A stretch of 64,000 nt of DNA from Bryobacterales bacterium (GTDB lineage: Bacteria; Acidobacteriota; Terriglobia; Bryobacterales; Bryobacteraceae). Under the pieces are notes generated by a model. The model was not told the origin of the DNA. It saw only the letters and a program-made list of their open reading frames with translations, and did not search any database. Positions 1 to 9,475 of the stretch are shown here, piece after piece. How positions within the stretch are numbered: position 1 is the first letter of the stretch; each line of letters opens with the position of its first letter. The stretch lies in the NCBI GenBank assembly GCA_026954325.1, contig JAIXKK010000101.1, positions 62,001 to 126,000 on the forward strand, read 5' to 3'. Made by a program: the position numbers and the translations under genes.

Positions 1-9
1 TTTGTGAAT

Positions 10-14
10 CCTCC
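10..14 (-). promoter_or_regulatory. Ribosome-binding site for a gene beyond the left edge
   Basis: On the minus strand a GGAGG core lies 9 nt from the window edge, just after the stop codon of the cheY-like gene. The spacing suits a start codon at or just beyond base 1, so the chemotaxis operon probably continues with at least one more gene. A CheB methylesterase would be a natural candidate because cheB is otherwise missing here, but that is only a guess. Confidence 0.45.
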
Positions 15-47
15 GGCCGGCAAGCCTCCGTTGTGCGAGCGGGTTTC

Positions 48-434
48 TCAGTAGGATGCACGGCGCACTCCAAGGCTTTGTTCCACTTCCCTTCGCAATT
101 TCTCCGGCGTGAAAGGCTTCGAAACGTAACCCTTCGCCCCCAGTTCGAGCATTCGGCGCGTCCGTTCGCGTGTCTGGTCGGCTGACAGCACCACCACGGG
201 AATCAGCTTCCATACCTCGTGCCGGAGCATGCGCCGCAACAACTCCTCTCCGTCCATCAGGGGCATGTGGATGTCGGTGAGCACCACATCCAACCAGTTG
301 CGCTCGAGCAGTTGCAAGGCTTCTTCGCCGTTCGCCGCTTCAAGGCAACCGCCGATCTTCAACGAAGAGAGCAGCAGCACGCGCCGGATGAAGGTCCGCA
401 TGGCCGGCGAATCGTCCACAATCATTACGTCCAT
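48..434 (-). CDS. CheY-like single-domain response regulator
   Basis: A stand-alone receiver domain of 128 residues, the usual CheY length. It has the acidic pair near the N-terminus (VDDSP), the phospho-acceptor Asp54 in the TDIHMP stretch, a Ser in the switch position (LSADQ) and the conserved Lys in SKPF. No output domain follows. It is the last complete gene of the operon cheW-mcp-cheA-cheR-cheD-cheY, 24 nt after cheD, so it is most likely phosphorylated by the CheA of this operon and carries the signal to the motor or another target. The exact output (flagellar, pilus or other) cannot be read here because no motility gene is present. Confident of the domain, moderately confident of the CheY role. 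Confidence 0.9.
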   Translation of the reverse strand: MDVMIVDDSPAMRTFIRRVLLLSSLKIGGCLEAANGEEALQLLERNWLDVVLTDIHMPLMDGEELLRRMLRHEVWKLIPVVVLSADQTRERTRRMLELGAKGYVSKPFTPEKLRREVEQSLGVRRASY

Positions 435-458
435 CCCCTGCCTCCTGGCCGCCTTGAT

Positions 459-944
459 TTACAATTCGCGATCCGGCATCCCGGGTTCGCGCACCCAGAA
501 CCGCCCCGTCGAAACATCCAGCTTCACCGTCCGTGAGATCATTCCACCTACCTCTTCCCCGTGAATCATGACACCGGCCCGCCATAAGATTTTGCGCAGC
601 GCCAGGTAATTCCGCCTGCCGATGTGGAAGATGCCGTCCTCGTCCATCACCTGAGCGCCGCCGGCAACCCGCACCAGCAAGCGGCGCTTTTCGGCGCCCA
701 ACTGGTAGGCTGTTTGAAACAGCAGCGGAATGCCGGTGTCGGCGAAGAGAAACGGACGCTGAGCCGCCTTGTGCGGATTGAGCGCCGATTCCGGCAGCAT
801 GAAGTGGAGCAATCCGCCCACAACCGCCACCGGATCATGGATCGCCACCGCGATGCACGAGCCGAGCGCATAGGTGGCCAAGGTGGCCGAGGCTTCACTG
901 CTCACCTCGCAATCTCCCACTCCCACTGTCAACAGTCTCACCAT
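459..944 (-). CDS. cheD: Chemoreceptor glutamine deamidase CheD
   Basis: CheD deamidates specific glutamines of chemoreceptors and so tunes their activity. The 161-residue length is normal. The catalytic set is visible: Cys30 in ALGSC, His47 in LLHF and Thr24, with the same Cys-to-His (+17) and Cys-to-Thr (-6) spacing as I recall for the characterised Thermotoga enzyme. The start ATG overlaps the end of cheR by 7 nt, which suggests translational coupling. In many bacteria CheD works with the phosphatase CheC. No cheC is visible here, so CheD probably acts alone on the receptor encoded three genes upstream. Confidence 0.93.
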   Translation of the reverse strand: MVRLLTVGVGDCEVSSEASATLATYALGSCIAVAIHDPVAVVGGLLHFMLPESALNPHKAAQRPFLFADTGIPLLFQTAYQLGAEKRRLLVRVAGGAQVMDEDGIFHIGRRNYLALRKILWRAGVMIHGEEVGGMISRTVKLDVSTGRFWVREPGMPDREL

Positions 945-1798
945 CCCCGCTCCGGATTTTCAAACGGAGGTTTCTGGTAGACGGCCGGCTGGACGTAGCG
1001 GAGACCATGTTCGATGCCGGTGAGACTTTCGGAATGTCCCGTGAACAGATAGCCGCCAGGCGACAAACAGCCGGCAAGCCGCCGCACCACGCGCTGCTGG
1101 GTGGGCTTGTCGAAATAGATCATCACATTGCGGCAGAAGATCAACCCGAAGCATCCGGCTTGCGACAGCGGGTCCAGCAGGTTGAGACGGCGGAATTCCA
1201 CCAGATCACGCACGTCTTTCTTCACCCGGCACCAACCTTCCCACCGGCCTTCGCCCCGCAGAAAATGCCGGCGTAGCTGGAGGGCAGGCATTCCCTCGAA
1301 GCGTTCGGCCGGATAGACGCCCCGTGACGCCTTGCCGAGCACCCGGGTGGAGATGTCCGTCGCCAGGATGCGGACCCTTTGCTTCGAGGCGGCCCCAAGT
1401 TCCTCGAGCAAGCACATGGCGATGGAATAGGGCTCCTCGCCGCTCGAGCAGGCCGCGCTCCAGATGTCGATGTTACCGCGCCCGGCGTGCCCCGGCAGGA
1501 ACCTCTCTCGCAGGAAATCGAAGTGCGGCGGCTCGCGAAAAAACGCCGTGTGGTTCGTGGTGAGAGCGTCAATGAGGCTGATGAGCGATTCGCCTGACCG
1601 GTCTTCCACCACCCGCCGGTAGTATTGGTCGAAGGTCGCGCATCCGGACTGGCGGATCTCCCGGGCGAGTCTCGTGGAGACCAGGGTTTCCTTGCCCGCT
1701 TTCAGGTCAAGGCCGAAGGTGTCGTAGGCAAGCTTGCGAATCTTGGCGAATTCGCTGCCGCGGAGCGGACGGCAGGCAGCCTGCTCAAGCGGAGGCAT
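938..1798 (-). CDS. cheR: Chemotaxis protein methyltransferase CheR
   Basis: CheR methylates glutamates of chemoreceptors using S-adenosylmethionine. The protein has an N-terminal helical domain (about residues 10-80, with the TTNHTAFFRE segment) and the SAM-binding signature WSAACSSGEEPYSIA around residues 110-125, then a FCRNVMIYFD motif near residue 220. The reading frame is open upstream of 1798, but this start is chosen because GGGGGAG lies directly in front of it and the encoded 286 residues match the family. A longer start at 1939 would overlap cheA by 150 nt. The chosen start overlaps the cheA stop by 14 nt. Confidence 0.93.
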   Translation of the reverse strand: MPPLEQAACRPLRGSEFAKIRKLAYDTFGLDLKAGKETLVSTRLAREIRQSGCATFDQYYRRVVEDRSGESLISLIDALTTNHTAFFREPPHFDFLRERFLPGHAGRGNIDIWSAACSSGEEPYSIAMCLLEELGAASKQRVRILATDISTRVLGKASRGVYPAERFEGMPALQLRRHFLRGEGRWEGWCRVKKDVRDLVEFRRLNLLDPLSQAGCFGLIFCRNVMIYFDKPTQQRVVRRLAGCLSPGGYLFTGHSESLTGIEHGLRYVQPAVYQKPPFENPERGW

Positions 1799-3770
1799 CG
1801 CTCCCCCAGACTCCGGCCATGTCAAGGATAAGGCCCACCCGCCCGTCGCCGAGAATGGCCCCGCCGGCGATGCCGCGCACCTCGCCGATGCCTTCCCCGA
1901 GGCTCTTGAGCACGACTTCCTGTTTGCCGGCAAGCTCATCCACCATCAGACAAAACGGCTGGCCTCCGGTTTCCGCGACAATGAGCAGGGCCTGGCAGGG
2001 GTCCTTCGCCCGGGGAATGATGCCGAACCTCTTATATAGCCGAACGACGGGCAGCAGACGGCCGCGCACGAGCGCCATTTCCTGGCGATCCTGAACGGTG
2101 AAGATGGAGTCCGAAGCCGGACGAAACATCTCCCGCACCGCGAACAGCGGCACGATATAGCGATGCCGCCCCACCGTCACCACAAGCCCGTCAATGATGG
2201 CCAGCGTCAGCGGCAGCTTCATCAGGAACGTCGTGCCTCCCCCGGCGCGCGAATGGATCTCAATCCGGCCGCGGAGTTTCTCCACCTGTTTGCGAACCAC
2301 GTCCATGCCCACGCCGCGTCCGGAAATATCGGTGACCGCATCGGCCGTGGAGAAACCAGGCTCCATGATGAGCCGGAAAATGTCGGTTTCGGAAAGGTGG
2401 CCGCCATCCTCGATCAATCCCCTCTGCCGGGCCTTGACGAGGATTTTTTCCTTGTTCAGCCCCCTGCCGTCGTCAGCCACTTCGACAGTGATTTGTCCCG
2501 CCTGATGGCAGGCCGCGAGCGTGATTCTGGCCTGGACATTCTTTCCCAGCGCCCGGCGCTCCCCGGGTGTCTCGACTCCGTGGTCGATGGAGTTTCGCAC
2601 CATGTGCATCAGCGGATCGGCCAATTCCTCGGCGATGGTCTTGTCCAATTCGATATCGTCGCCGCGCGTGACGAGTTCGGCTTGTTTGCCCGTCTTGCGC
2701 GACAGGTCCCGGATCAGCCGCGCCGTGCGCTGGAAAAGCTGCCCCACGGGAACCATGCGCATCGCCATGGCCGTTTTCTGCACTTCGCTGGTAATCCGCT
2801 CGAGTTGCGCGAAATCGCGGTGCAAACACGGATCGGCGGCCGCGGCAAGCGCCTGGTTGTGGCGAACCATGGACTGGGCGATGACCATCTCTCCCACCAT
2901 GTCCACCAGATAATCGAGTTTGGCGGTGTCGACGCGGACACGAAAGGCATCCGCCCCCTGGCGCTTCGCCTTGTCCTCGGGCGGCGGCGCGGCGGACTCG
3001 GGCTGGGAGGGTTCCGCCGGAGCCGCGGCGGCGGGCGGTTGCGCCATCAGATCCCGCACCTTCCCGAGCAGACGGCCATGACCCTCGAGCCGCCGGCAGG
3101 TCCCTGTGGATTCCACCGCGGCGATCCCCTTGCTGACGGAATCCACACTTTCAAGAATCACGTCAATGACGGCGGGAGTTACCGCGAGTTTCCCTTCCCG
3201 CGCCAGGTTGAGGGCGGTCTCCACCTCGTGAGCCACTTCCTGAATGGCGGGAAATTCGAGGAACCCCGCCACGCCTTTGATCGTGTGAAATCCCCGAAAA
3301 ACGGAGTGGATGGCCTCCGCGTTGGCGGGGTCGCGCTCAAGGATGAGCAGGCGCTGCTCGATGGAGGAGAGATGCTCGCGCGATTCGAGGATGAAATCGG
3401 CGATGATCTCCGGATCGCCCGCGTATTGGTTGCCGGCGGGCGGATGGCCGGTCTCCAACAGGGGCGCGGCAGGTACGGGCGCGGCGGCCTCGTCCGGCTC
3501 GTTCTCCAAGGCTTGCTGAATCCGCGCGAGGCCATCCCGAAGACGGTCCGCCGCGGATCCCTGTTCTTCCTCGCGCGTGGAATGCAGCCCGGCGGCTACA
3601 TCGGCCGCCTCCGCATAGCCGGCTTTCCGGGCCTCGAAGGCAAGCTCCGCCAGCAATGCGAAGAACCGGTCCGCGCCGCTTCTCTCCCCCGCGGCGTCAC
3701 TGATCAGCAGCCGGGTGGTGAGTTCATCTATACGCTCCCTCAGTAGGGACTCTGCTTCCGGATTTGACAT
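1785..3770 (-). CDS. cheA: Chemotaxis histidine kinase CheA
   Basis: The central kinase of the chemotaxis array, 661 residues. The phosphorylated HPt domain covers about residues 115-225, with His162 in FHTIKG. After a Pro/Ala-rich linker come the dimerisation helices (about 280-340), the HATPase domain with N box (HMVRNSIDHGVE) and G boxes (DDGRG, GRGVGMDVV) and a C-terminal CheW-like domain (about 520-650). No CheY/CheB-binding P2 domain is recognisable in the linker. Residues 1-95 form an additional helical block that resembles an HPt fold but has no HxxKG motif. The neighbours cheW, mcp and cheR make the assignment firm. Confidence 0.95.
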   Translation of the reverse strand: MSNPEAESLLRERIDELTTRLLISDAAGERSGADRFFALLAELAFEARKAGYAEAADVAAGLHSTREEEQGSAADRLRDGLARIQQALENEPDEAAAPVPAAPLLETGHPPAGNQYAGDPEIIADFILESREHLSSIEQRLLILERDPANAEAIHSVFRGFHTIKGVAGFLEFPAIQEVAHEVETALNLAREGKLAVTPAVIDVILESVDSVSKGIAAVESTGTCRRLEGHGRLLGKVRDLMAQPPAAAAPAEPSQPESAAPPPEDKAKRQGADAFRVRVDTAKLDYLVDMVGEMVIAQSMVRHNQALAAAADPCLHRDFAQLERITSEVQKTAMAMRMVPVGQLFQRTARLIRDLSRKTGKQAELVTRGDDIELDKTIAEELADPLMHMVRNSIDHGVETPGERRALGKNVQARITLAACHQAGQITVEVADDGRGLNKEKILVKARQRGLIEDGGHLSETDIFRLIMEPGFSTADAVTDISGRGVGMDVVRKQVEKLRGRIEIHSRAGGGTTFLMKLPLTLAIIDGLVVTVGRHRYIVPLFAVREMFRPASDSIFTVQDRQEMALVRGRLLPVVRLYKRFGIIPRAKDPCQALLIVAETGGQPFCLMVDELAGKQEVVLKSLGEGIGEVRGIAGGAILGDGRVGLILDMAGVWGSDASA

Positions 3771-3783
3771 AGGTCAGGCCTGA

Positions 3784-3823
3784 TGAATAAAACCCTTGGG
3801 GCGGGAAAACGGCTCCCCGCCCC
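3784..3823 (-). terminator. Terminator-like hairpin between mcp and cheA
   Basis: Read on the minus strand, GGGGCGGG (3823-3816) pairs perfectly with CCCGCCCC (3805-3798) across a 10-nt loop, and a T-rich stretch (TTTTATT) starts five bases further on. It lies in the only sizeable gap of the operon (68 nt). It could let cheW-mcp transcripts end before cheA, giving more receptor and adaptor than kinase. The gap between stem and T-run makes it an imperfect intrinsic terminator. Confidence 0.45.
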
Positions 3824-3838
3824 GGCGGATCATGAGGA

Positions 3839-5473
3839 TCAGAACTCCTTGAATTCTTCATCCAGGGGGAAGGCGCCTTTTTCCGGCGCGCCGGCATGAA
3901 GCGGTTCGCTCCCCGTGAAATTGCGCGGCGTAGCGTTAGCCTTACGCATCCCCGCGAGAGCCGCGCCCGGTTCAACACGCCGGCGGGCCGCGCCGGGACG
4001 GGTTGCGCGGTGATTCGGAGCGCGGACTCCCTCACCGGCCGCGCTTCCTCCCACCATGGCTGCCAGCCTTTCGACGACGCTCTTCAACGTTTCCGACTGC
4101 GCGTTCAACTCCTCGGCGGCGGCCGCGCTCTCCTCGGCGTTGGCGGCGGTCTTCTGCGTCACCTGCTCCATCTGGATGATGGCCTTGCCGATCTGTTCGA
4201 TGCCCCGGGTCTGTTCCTGGCTTCCGAGGTTCACTTCGTCGACGAGGGTCTTGACCTTGGCGGACTCCTCGGTGATGGCGCGGATCATCGAGGCCACCTG
4301 GTCCACCTTCGTTTTGCCGTCGTTCGACTTGGCGATGGATTCCTCGATGAGGGACGCGGTGTCCTTGGCCGCCTGGGCGCAACGCTGGGCGAGGTTCCGG
4401 ACCTCGTCGGCCACTACCGCGAAGCCCATCCCCGCCTCGCCGGCCCGCGCCGCCTCCACCGCCGCGTTCAATGCGAGGATATTCGTCTGGAAGGCAATCT
4501 CGTCGATTACCTTGATGATCTTCGAGATCTTGTCGCTCTGCGTGTTGATCTCCCCCATTGCCACCACGGACTGGTCCAGCGACACGTTGGCCTGAACGAA
4601 CTTGGTCTGCGACTGCGTCATCAGATCGGCCGCGCCGCGGGAGTTTTCGCTGTTCTTGCGGGCCATGGAGTTGATCTCTTCGCTCGAGGCCGAGGTCTCC
4701 TCGAGCGAGGCGGCCTGTTCCGAGGCGCCCTGCGCCAGGGATTGGCTGGAAGCCGAGACCTGCGCGGCGGCGCTGGCCACCTGTTCCGCCCCTTCGGAAA
4801 GTTCGCCCACCGCCAGCGTGAGGCTCCTGTCGATCATGCGCACCACGAACAGCACGATGGCCCCCACCAGCAGAGACAGCGCAATGAACGCCGTCACCAG
4901 CCACTTTGCCCTGGCCTGGGTCTCCGCTGCCTGGGCCTCGCCGTCCCTGGCCAGGCGCCATTGTACCCCCGTCACGGTGCCAGCGGCCTTCGTTACGATG
5001 TCACTAAGTCCGAGGATCCGCTCGTGGAACACCTTGAATGCGGCGTCCGGCTGGCCGGATTCCACCAGCCGCATCATCGTCTGGTGTTCTGTTGTCCAGG
5101 TAGCGGTGGAATGCTGAATGGTTTCGAGGTTGCGCTTGGCTTCCTCCACCACCACAATCGGAATGATTTCCGCCAGCGCCTTGTCCATTTTCAGCTTAGT
5201 CTCGTCAAACCGCCTGACGCTGTCCAACTGTAACTCATGGTTCTTTGTATAGAGGCTCAGGAGGATTCCCCTTTCGGCTAACGCCAAATCGGAGGCGGCG
5301 GTATTAATCTGCGCCGCGAGGTCGGCCTTCTTGAAAATCTTCCTGTAAGCGGTGTCCAGGCTGTCCGTCAGGCTGTTCAGCCCGGATAGCGAGACGTAAC
5401 TCAGCCCCAGCACGAAGGCGACAAGCGCGCCCAGGCTGAGAAGCAGTTTCTTGCTTATTGTCATTTGCGACAT
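3839..5473 (-). CDS. Methyl-accepting chemotaxis protein without obvious HAMP
   Basis: A transmembrane chemoreceptor of 544 residues. A first membrane helix (about residues 8-28) is followed by a helical extracytoplasmic ligand region of the four-helix-bundle type (about 30-185) and a second membrane helix (about 188-212). The signalling domain begins almost at once ([13 protein letters not shown]), so the usual HAMP linker of about 50 residues is not visible. The conserved hairpin tip ([20 protein letters not shown]) contacts CheA and CheW. Glu/Gln-rich adaptation regions for CheR and CheD lie on both sides. The C-terminus ends in a flexible tail finishing EEFKEF, not the enterobacterial CheR-tethering pentapeptide. 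It is co-transcribed with cheW, 26 nt behind it. Confidence 0.93.
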   Translation of the reverse strand: MSQMTISKKLLLSLGALVAFVLGLSYVSLSGLNSLTDSLDTAYRKIFKKADLAAQINTAASDLALAERGILLSLYTKNHELQLDSVRRFDETKLKMDKALAEIIPIVVVEEAKRNLETIQHSTATWTTEHQTMMRLVESGQPDAAFKVFHERILGLSDIVTKAAGTVTGVQWRLARDGEAQAAETQARAKWLVTAFIALSLLVGAIVLFVVRMIDRSLTLAVGELSEGAEQVASAAAQVSASSQSLAQGASEQAASLEETSASSEEINSMARKNSENSRGAADLMTQSQTKFVQANVSLDQSVVAMGEINTQSDKISKIIKVIDEIAFQTNILALNAAVEAARAGEAGMGFAVVADEVRNLAQRCAQAAKDTASLIEESIAKSNDGKTKVDQVASMIRAITEESAKVKTLVDEVNLGSQEQTRGIEQIGKAIIQMEQVTQKTAANAEESAAAAEELNAQSETLKSVVERLAAMVGGSAAGEGVRAPNHRATRPGAARRRVEPGAALAGMRKANATPRNFTGSEPLHAGAPEKGAFPLDEEFKEF

Positions 5474-5499
5474 GATTCGTGTTCTCCCTCTCCTGTTCC

Positions 5500-6024
5500 T
5501 TAGCGCACCAGCGCGTTCAACGAGTGCAAATCCTGACAGGACAGCACCTGGTCGATCTCGAGGAGGATTTTTACTTTACCCTTCACTTTTGCCACGCCCA
5601 ACAAGTACGGCGTCGCCGCGCCGTCACCGAAATCCGGCATGTCTTCGATGTCGGCCCCTGAAACATTCAACACTTCCGCCACGCCGTCCACCACGATGCC
5701 GGTGAGCATGCTTGCGGTCTGCGAACTTTCGGCGCGCACCTGAACCACGATGATGCACGTGCGCTGCGTGTAGTCCTGCTCCGGCAGGCCGAACTTCAGC
5801 CGCAAGTCCACCACCGGAATCACTTTGCCCCGCAGATTAATGACGCCCTTGACGTGGGCCGGCGTCTGCGGCACGGCCGTAATGTCCTGAACACCCATGA
5901 TTTCCCGGACCTTCAGAACCCGAATTCCGAATTCTTCCCGGCCGAGTTGAAAGACAAGGTACTTGCCCGCGCGGTCCTCGACCCTGGACGCCGCTGGCTC
6001 CCGCTCCAGTAGTGTTGCTTCCAT
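5500..6024 (-). CDS. cheW: Chemotaxis adaptor protein CheW
   Basis: CheW links chemoreceptors to CheA. The 174-residue protein is a single CheW domain (about residues 20-165) with the typical [23 protein letters not shown] and [10 protein letters not shown] segments, preceded by about 20 less conserved residues. It is the first gene of the operon. AAGGAG stands just before the ATG, and about 160 nt separate it from the divergent DinB-like gene, so the operon promoter should lie there. Confidence 0.95.
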   Translation of the reverse strand: MEATLLEREPAASRVEDRAGKYLVFQLGREEFGIRVLKVREIMGVQDITAVPQTPAHVKGVINLRGKVIPVVDLRLKFGLPEQDYTQRTCIIVVQVRAESSQTASMLTGIVVDGVAEVLNVSGADIEDMPDFGDGAATPYLLGVAKVKGKVKILLEIDQVLSCQDLHSLNALVR

Positions 6025-6181
6025 ACGACTCCTTTTTTAGGTTTTTTCCCGCGCGCCCCTCGCGCCGCCCGGGATCATCGGGAGTGGGTGATGATGATCA
6101 CCCGCTTCCATCTCCTTCTGCTGCTGCATATCGGAGGAATTCCCGGAACCGTGAGCCGGATTCAGTTGCTACCTTGGGTGT

Positions 6182-6673
6182 ATGAGCGAACCATGGTTGT
6201 CCGGAAGCCTTTCAGATGTTCACCCCGTCCCGCGGGCCGTGCTTCATTGCTTCGAACAAGCCCGCGCCGATCTCGCCCACTGGACACAGGGCCTCACCCC
6301 GGACCAGTTATGGGCGCGCCCCTTCGGCCTCGGACCCGCCGGATTCCACATCCGTCATGCCGGACGGAGCATCGATCGCCTCTTCACCTATGCCCAGGGC
6401 CGCCTGCTCGACGAGGCGCAAATGTTTCTCCTCGGCACGGAAATGGACGCGGGCGCCTCGCGAGAGGAGTTGCTCGATGAGTTCGGACGCATCCTCAACC
6501 GCGCCGGCGAACAGATCCGCGCGCTCGATCCCGCCGTGCTCCTCGAATCGAGAGGGGTCGGAAGAAAGCAACTCCCCACTACCGTTGCCGGGGTGCTGAT
6601 CCATATCGCGGAGCACACGCAGCGCCACGTCGGGGAGGCCATCGTGACGGCGCGCGTGCTCAAGGCTCTATGA
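6182..6673 (+). CDS. DinB-fold protein
   Basis: A 163-residue four-helix-bundle protein of the DinB/YfiT superfamily. Members usually bind a divalent metal through three histidines, and some transfer thiols such as bacillithiol or mycothiol. Here the candidate ligands are the His in FHIRHAGRS (about residue 55) and the two in HIAEHTQRHVGE (about residues 142-150), the typical spacing for the family. The start follows a short intergenic region shared with the divergent cheW. The gene ends 37 nt before aceE but has no clear functional tie to it. The substrate is unknown. Confidence 0.8.
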   Translation: MSEPWLSGSLSDVHPVPRAVLHCFEQARADLAHWTQGLTPDQLWARPFGLGPAGFHIRHAGRSIDRLFTYAQGRLLDEAQMFLLGTEMDAGASREELLDEFGRILNRAGEQIRALDPAVLLESRGVGRKQLPTTVAGVLIHIAEHTQRHVGEAIVTARVLKAL

Positions 6674-6710
6674 GAGGAGCATGTTATTTTGAATAGAGAC
6701 CTTTATAACC

Positions 6711-9416
6711 ATGTCTACTACACGTACGGTAATTACCGATGACCCTGCTGTATCCGGTTCCGGCGTCTTACCCGACACCGATTCCGTGGAGACTTCAGAA
6801 TGGATAGAAGCGCTTGATCAGGTGATTGACGAAGGCGGCCCGGAACGGGCTCGGTTTCTGCTCGAAAAGCTGAGGGAACGCGCCACCGATCTCGGACTGG
6901 CGATGCCGGCCCGCCCCAATACCCCTTACATCAACACAATCCCGCCGGAGGGTGAGGTTCCCTATCCCGGAGACCGTCACCTCGAGCGGAGGATCAAGAG
7001 CATCATCCGCTGGAATGCCATGGCCATGGTGGTCCGGGCGAACAAGTATGATAACGGCATCGGCGGACATATCTCGACGTATGCCAGCCTGGCGACTTTA
7101 CTCGAGGTCGGATACAACCACTTCTTCCGCGCCAGGATCGGGAGGGAACCGGGCGATTTCGTGTATTTTCAGGGCCACGCTTCCCCGGGCGTGTATTCAC
7201 GGGCGTTCCTGGAAGGGCGGCTGACGGCGAAGCACCTGGAAAACTTCCGGCACGAGTTACGCGAAGAACCCGGACTTTCTTCGTACCCCCACCCGTGGCT
7301 GATGCCGGATTTCTGGCTATTCCCTACTGTTTCGATGGGACTGGGACCCATCAATTCGATATACCACGCCCGCTTCATGCGCTACCTGGAGAACCGGGGC
7401 ATCATCCCCAGGACCGACCGGAAGATCTGGACTTTCGTGGGCGATGGCGAAACCGATGAACCGGAGACGCTGGGGGCGATCACCCTGCCTGCGCGGGAAA
7501 AGCTCGACAACCTGATCTGGGTCGTAAACTGCAACCTCCAGCGGCTCGACGGCCCGGTACGCGGAAACGGGAGCATCGTGCAGGAACTCGAAGCCGCCTT
7601 CCGCGGCGCGGGCTGGAACGTCATCAAAGTCCTGTGGGGCTCGGAATGGGACCGGCTGTTTGCGAAGGACACGAGCGGCCTGCTCATCAAGCGCATGAAC
7701 GAATGCGTCGACGGCGAGTATCAGAACTTCAAGGCGCACGGCGGGGCCTACGCCCGCGAGCATTTCTTCGGCAAGTATCCGGAACTGAGGGAACTAGTCG
7801 CGGACATGAGCGACGAGGAGATTTTCAAGCTGAAACGCGGAGGGCACGATCCGAAGAAGGTCTACAATGCCTACCTGCGGGCCACCGAACATACGGGCCG
7901 GCCGACGGTCATCCTGGCGAAGACGGTCAAGGGCTACGGCTTGGGCGAAGCAGGCGAAGGCCGCAACGTGACGCACCAGCAGAAGAAGCTCAACGAGCAG
8001 GAGATGGTGTATTTCCGCTCGCGTTTCGATATCCCCATCAGCGACGAACAGGTGCACACGCTTTCCTTCTACAAGCCGGAGGAGAACAGCGAGGAAATGC
8101 GCTACCTCAAGGCGCGCCGCGAAGGGTTGGGCGGGTACATGCCCTCGCGCAATCCAAAACCGGCCGTCATCAAGACGCCGCCGCTCGATACGTTCAAGGA
8201 TTCGCTCGGCGGGTCGGCGGGGCGCGAAGTATCCACCACGATGGCATTCGTCGCCGTGCTGCGCAATCTGCTGAAGTCCCCCGAAATCGGCAAGTACGTC
8301 GTACCCATCGTTCCCGACGAGGCGCGCACTTTCGGGATGGAATCGCTGTTCCGCCAGTATGGAATCTACGCCAGCCAGGGACAGCTCTACACGCCGGTGG
8401 ACAGCGACAACTTCCTGTACTACAAGGAAGCCCAGGACGGACAGATCCTGGAGGAAGGCATTACCGAAGCCGGGTCCATGGCCAGCTTCACCGCGGCGGG
8501 GACTGCCTATGCCAACTACGGCGTGCCGGTGATTCCCTTCTTCACGTATTACTCGATGTTCGGCTTCCAGCGATTCGGCGATCTCGCCTGGGCGTTCGGT
8601 GATTCGCGCGGAAGGGGATTCCTCGTGGGCGGAACCGCGGGCAGGACCACGCTTGCCGGGGAAGGTCTCCAGCACCAGGACGGCCACAGCCACGTGCTGG
8701 CCAGCACCATTCCCACCTGCGCGGCCTATGATCCCGCCTACGCCTATGAGATCGCCGTCATCATTCACGACGGCATCGAACGGATGTACGAGAAGGGAGA
8801 GGCCCGCTTCTATTACCTCACCATCGGCAACGAAAACTACGCGCAGCCGCCGATGCCGGAGGGCGTGGAAGAGGGTATCATCCGCGGCGTCTACCGTTTC
8901 CAGGCTTCGGCCGGCGGAAAGCCGGCCGCGCATCTGTTCGGCAGCGGATCCATTCTCAACGAGGCGCTGGCGGCGCAAAAGCTGCTGGCGGAAACATACA
9001 ACGTGCAGGCTGATGTGTGGAGCGTGACCAGCTACAACGAACTGCGGCGCGATGCCCTCGAGTGCGACCGCTGGAACCGGCTTCACCCGGCCGAAGCGCC
9101 CCGCACTCCATACGTGACCAAGGCCCTGGAAGGAACAAAGGGACCCATCATTGCCGCCTCGGACTATATGAAGATCGTCCCCGATCAACTGGCGCCGTGG
9201 CTCGGCTCGCGCCTGGTCACGCTCGGCACCGACGGCTTCGGACGCAGCGAAGACCGCGCGCACCTGCGGAGATTCTTTGAAGTGGATGCCGCTTCCATCA
9301 CCGCGGCTGCGTTGTCCAGGCTGGCGCGGGAGGGTAAGTTCGACGCGGCCAAGGCTCGGCAGGCCATCGCCGACCTCGGAATTGACCCCGAAGCCGGAGA
9401 TCCGGTGCGGCGCTAG
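6711..9416 (+). CDS. aceE: Pyruvate dehydrogenase E1 component, homodimeric type
   Basis: The thiamine-diphosphate enzyme that decarboxylates pyruvate and acetylates the lipoyl group of E2. At 901 residues it matches the single-chain AceE type (about 890). The cofactor motif starts with GDGETDEPE near residue 244 and ends with the NCN stretch near 275. Other AceE-typical segments are GHISTYASLA and FFTYYSMFGFQR. The first about 35 residues are low in conservation. The genes for E2 and E3 are not next to it, so the complex is encoded at more than one locus. A TATAAC hexamer lies immediately before the ATG, too close to serve as a -10 element for a normal leader. Confidence 0.96.
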   Translation: MSTTRTVITDDPAVSGSGVLPDTDSVETSEWIEALDQVIDEGGPERARFLLEKLRERATDLGLAMPARPNTPYINTIPPEGEVPYPGDRHLERRIKSIIRWNAMAMVVRANKYDNGIGGHISTYASLATLLEVGYNHFFRARIGREPGDFVYFQGHASPGVYSRAFLEGRLTAKHLENFRHELREEPGLSSYPHPWLMPDFWLFPTVSMGLGPINSIYHARFMRYLENRGIIPRTDRKIWTFVGDGETDEPETLGAITLPAREKLDNLIWVVNCNLQRLDGPVRGNGSIVQELEAAFRGAGWNVIKVLWGSEWDRLFAKDTSGLLIKRMNECVDGEYQNFKAHGGAYAREHFFGKYPELRELVADMSDEEIFKLKRGGHDPKKVYNAYLRATEHTGRPTVILAKTVKGYGLGEAGEGRNVTHQQKKLNEQEMVYFRSRFDIPISDEQVHTLSFYKPEENSEEMRYLKARREGLGGYMPSRNPKPAVIKTPPLDTFKDSLGGSAGREVSTTMAFVAVLRNLLKSPEIGKYVVPIVPDEARTFGMESLFRQYGIYASQGQLYTPVDSDNFLYYKEAQDGQILEEGITEAGSMASFTAAGTAYANYGVPVIPFFTYYSMFGFQRFGDLAWAFGDSRGRGFLVGGTAGRTTLAGEGLQHQDGHSHVLASTIPTCAAYDPAYAYEIAVIIHDGIERMYEKGEARFYYLTIGNENYAQPPMPEGVEEGIIRGVYRFQASAGGKPAAHLFGSGSILNEALAAQKLLAETYNVQADVWSVTSYNELRRDALECDRWNRLHPAEAPRTPYVTKALEGTKGPIIAASDYMKIVPDQLAPWLGSRLVTLGTDGFGRSEDRAHLRRFFEVDAASITAAALSRLAREGKFDAAKARQAIADLGIDPEAGDPVRR

Positions 9417-9426
9417 CTTTCCGAAA

Positions 9427-9475
9427 CCGGCGAGAGCCGGAACCACGGCGGGCGAAGCCGTACGCGCGCCCGCCG
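9427..9475 (+). terminator. Paired GC-rich hairpins after aceE
   Basis: Two hairpins lie just after the aceE stop: CCGGC-GAGA-GCCGG (9427-9440) and a perfect 9-bp stem CGGCGGGCG/CGCCCGCCG (9446-9454 with 9467-9475, loop of 12). There is no T-run after them, so they may slow polymerase or protect the 3' end rather than act as a classical intrinsic terminator. Up to the tdk start at 9675 I see nothing else in this 258-nt gap. Confidence 0.35.

Noticed and set aside
2163..3746. 527-codon plus-strand open frame
   Set aside because: Antisense to cheA, rich in His, Gly and Arg as expected from the complementary strand, with no domain.
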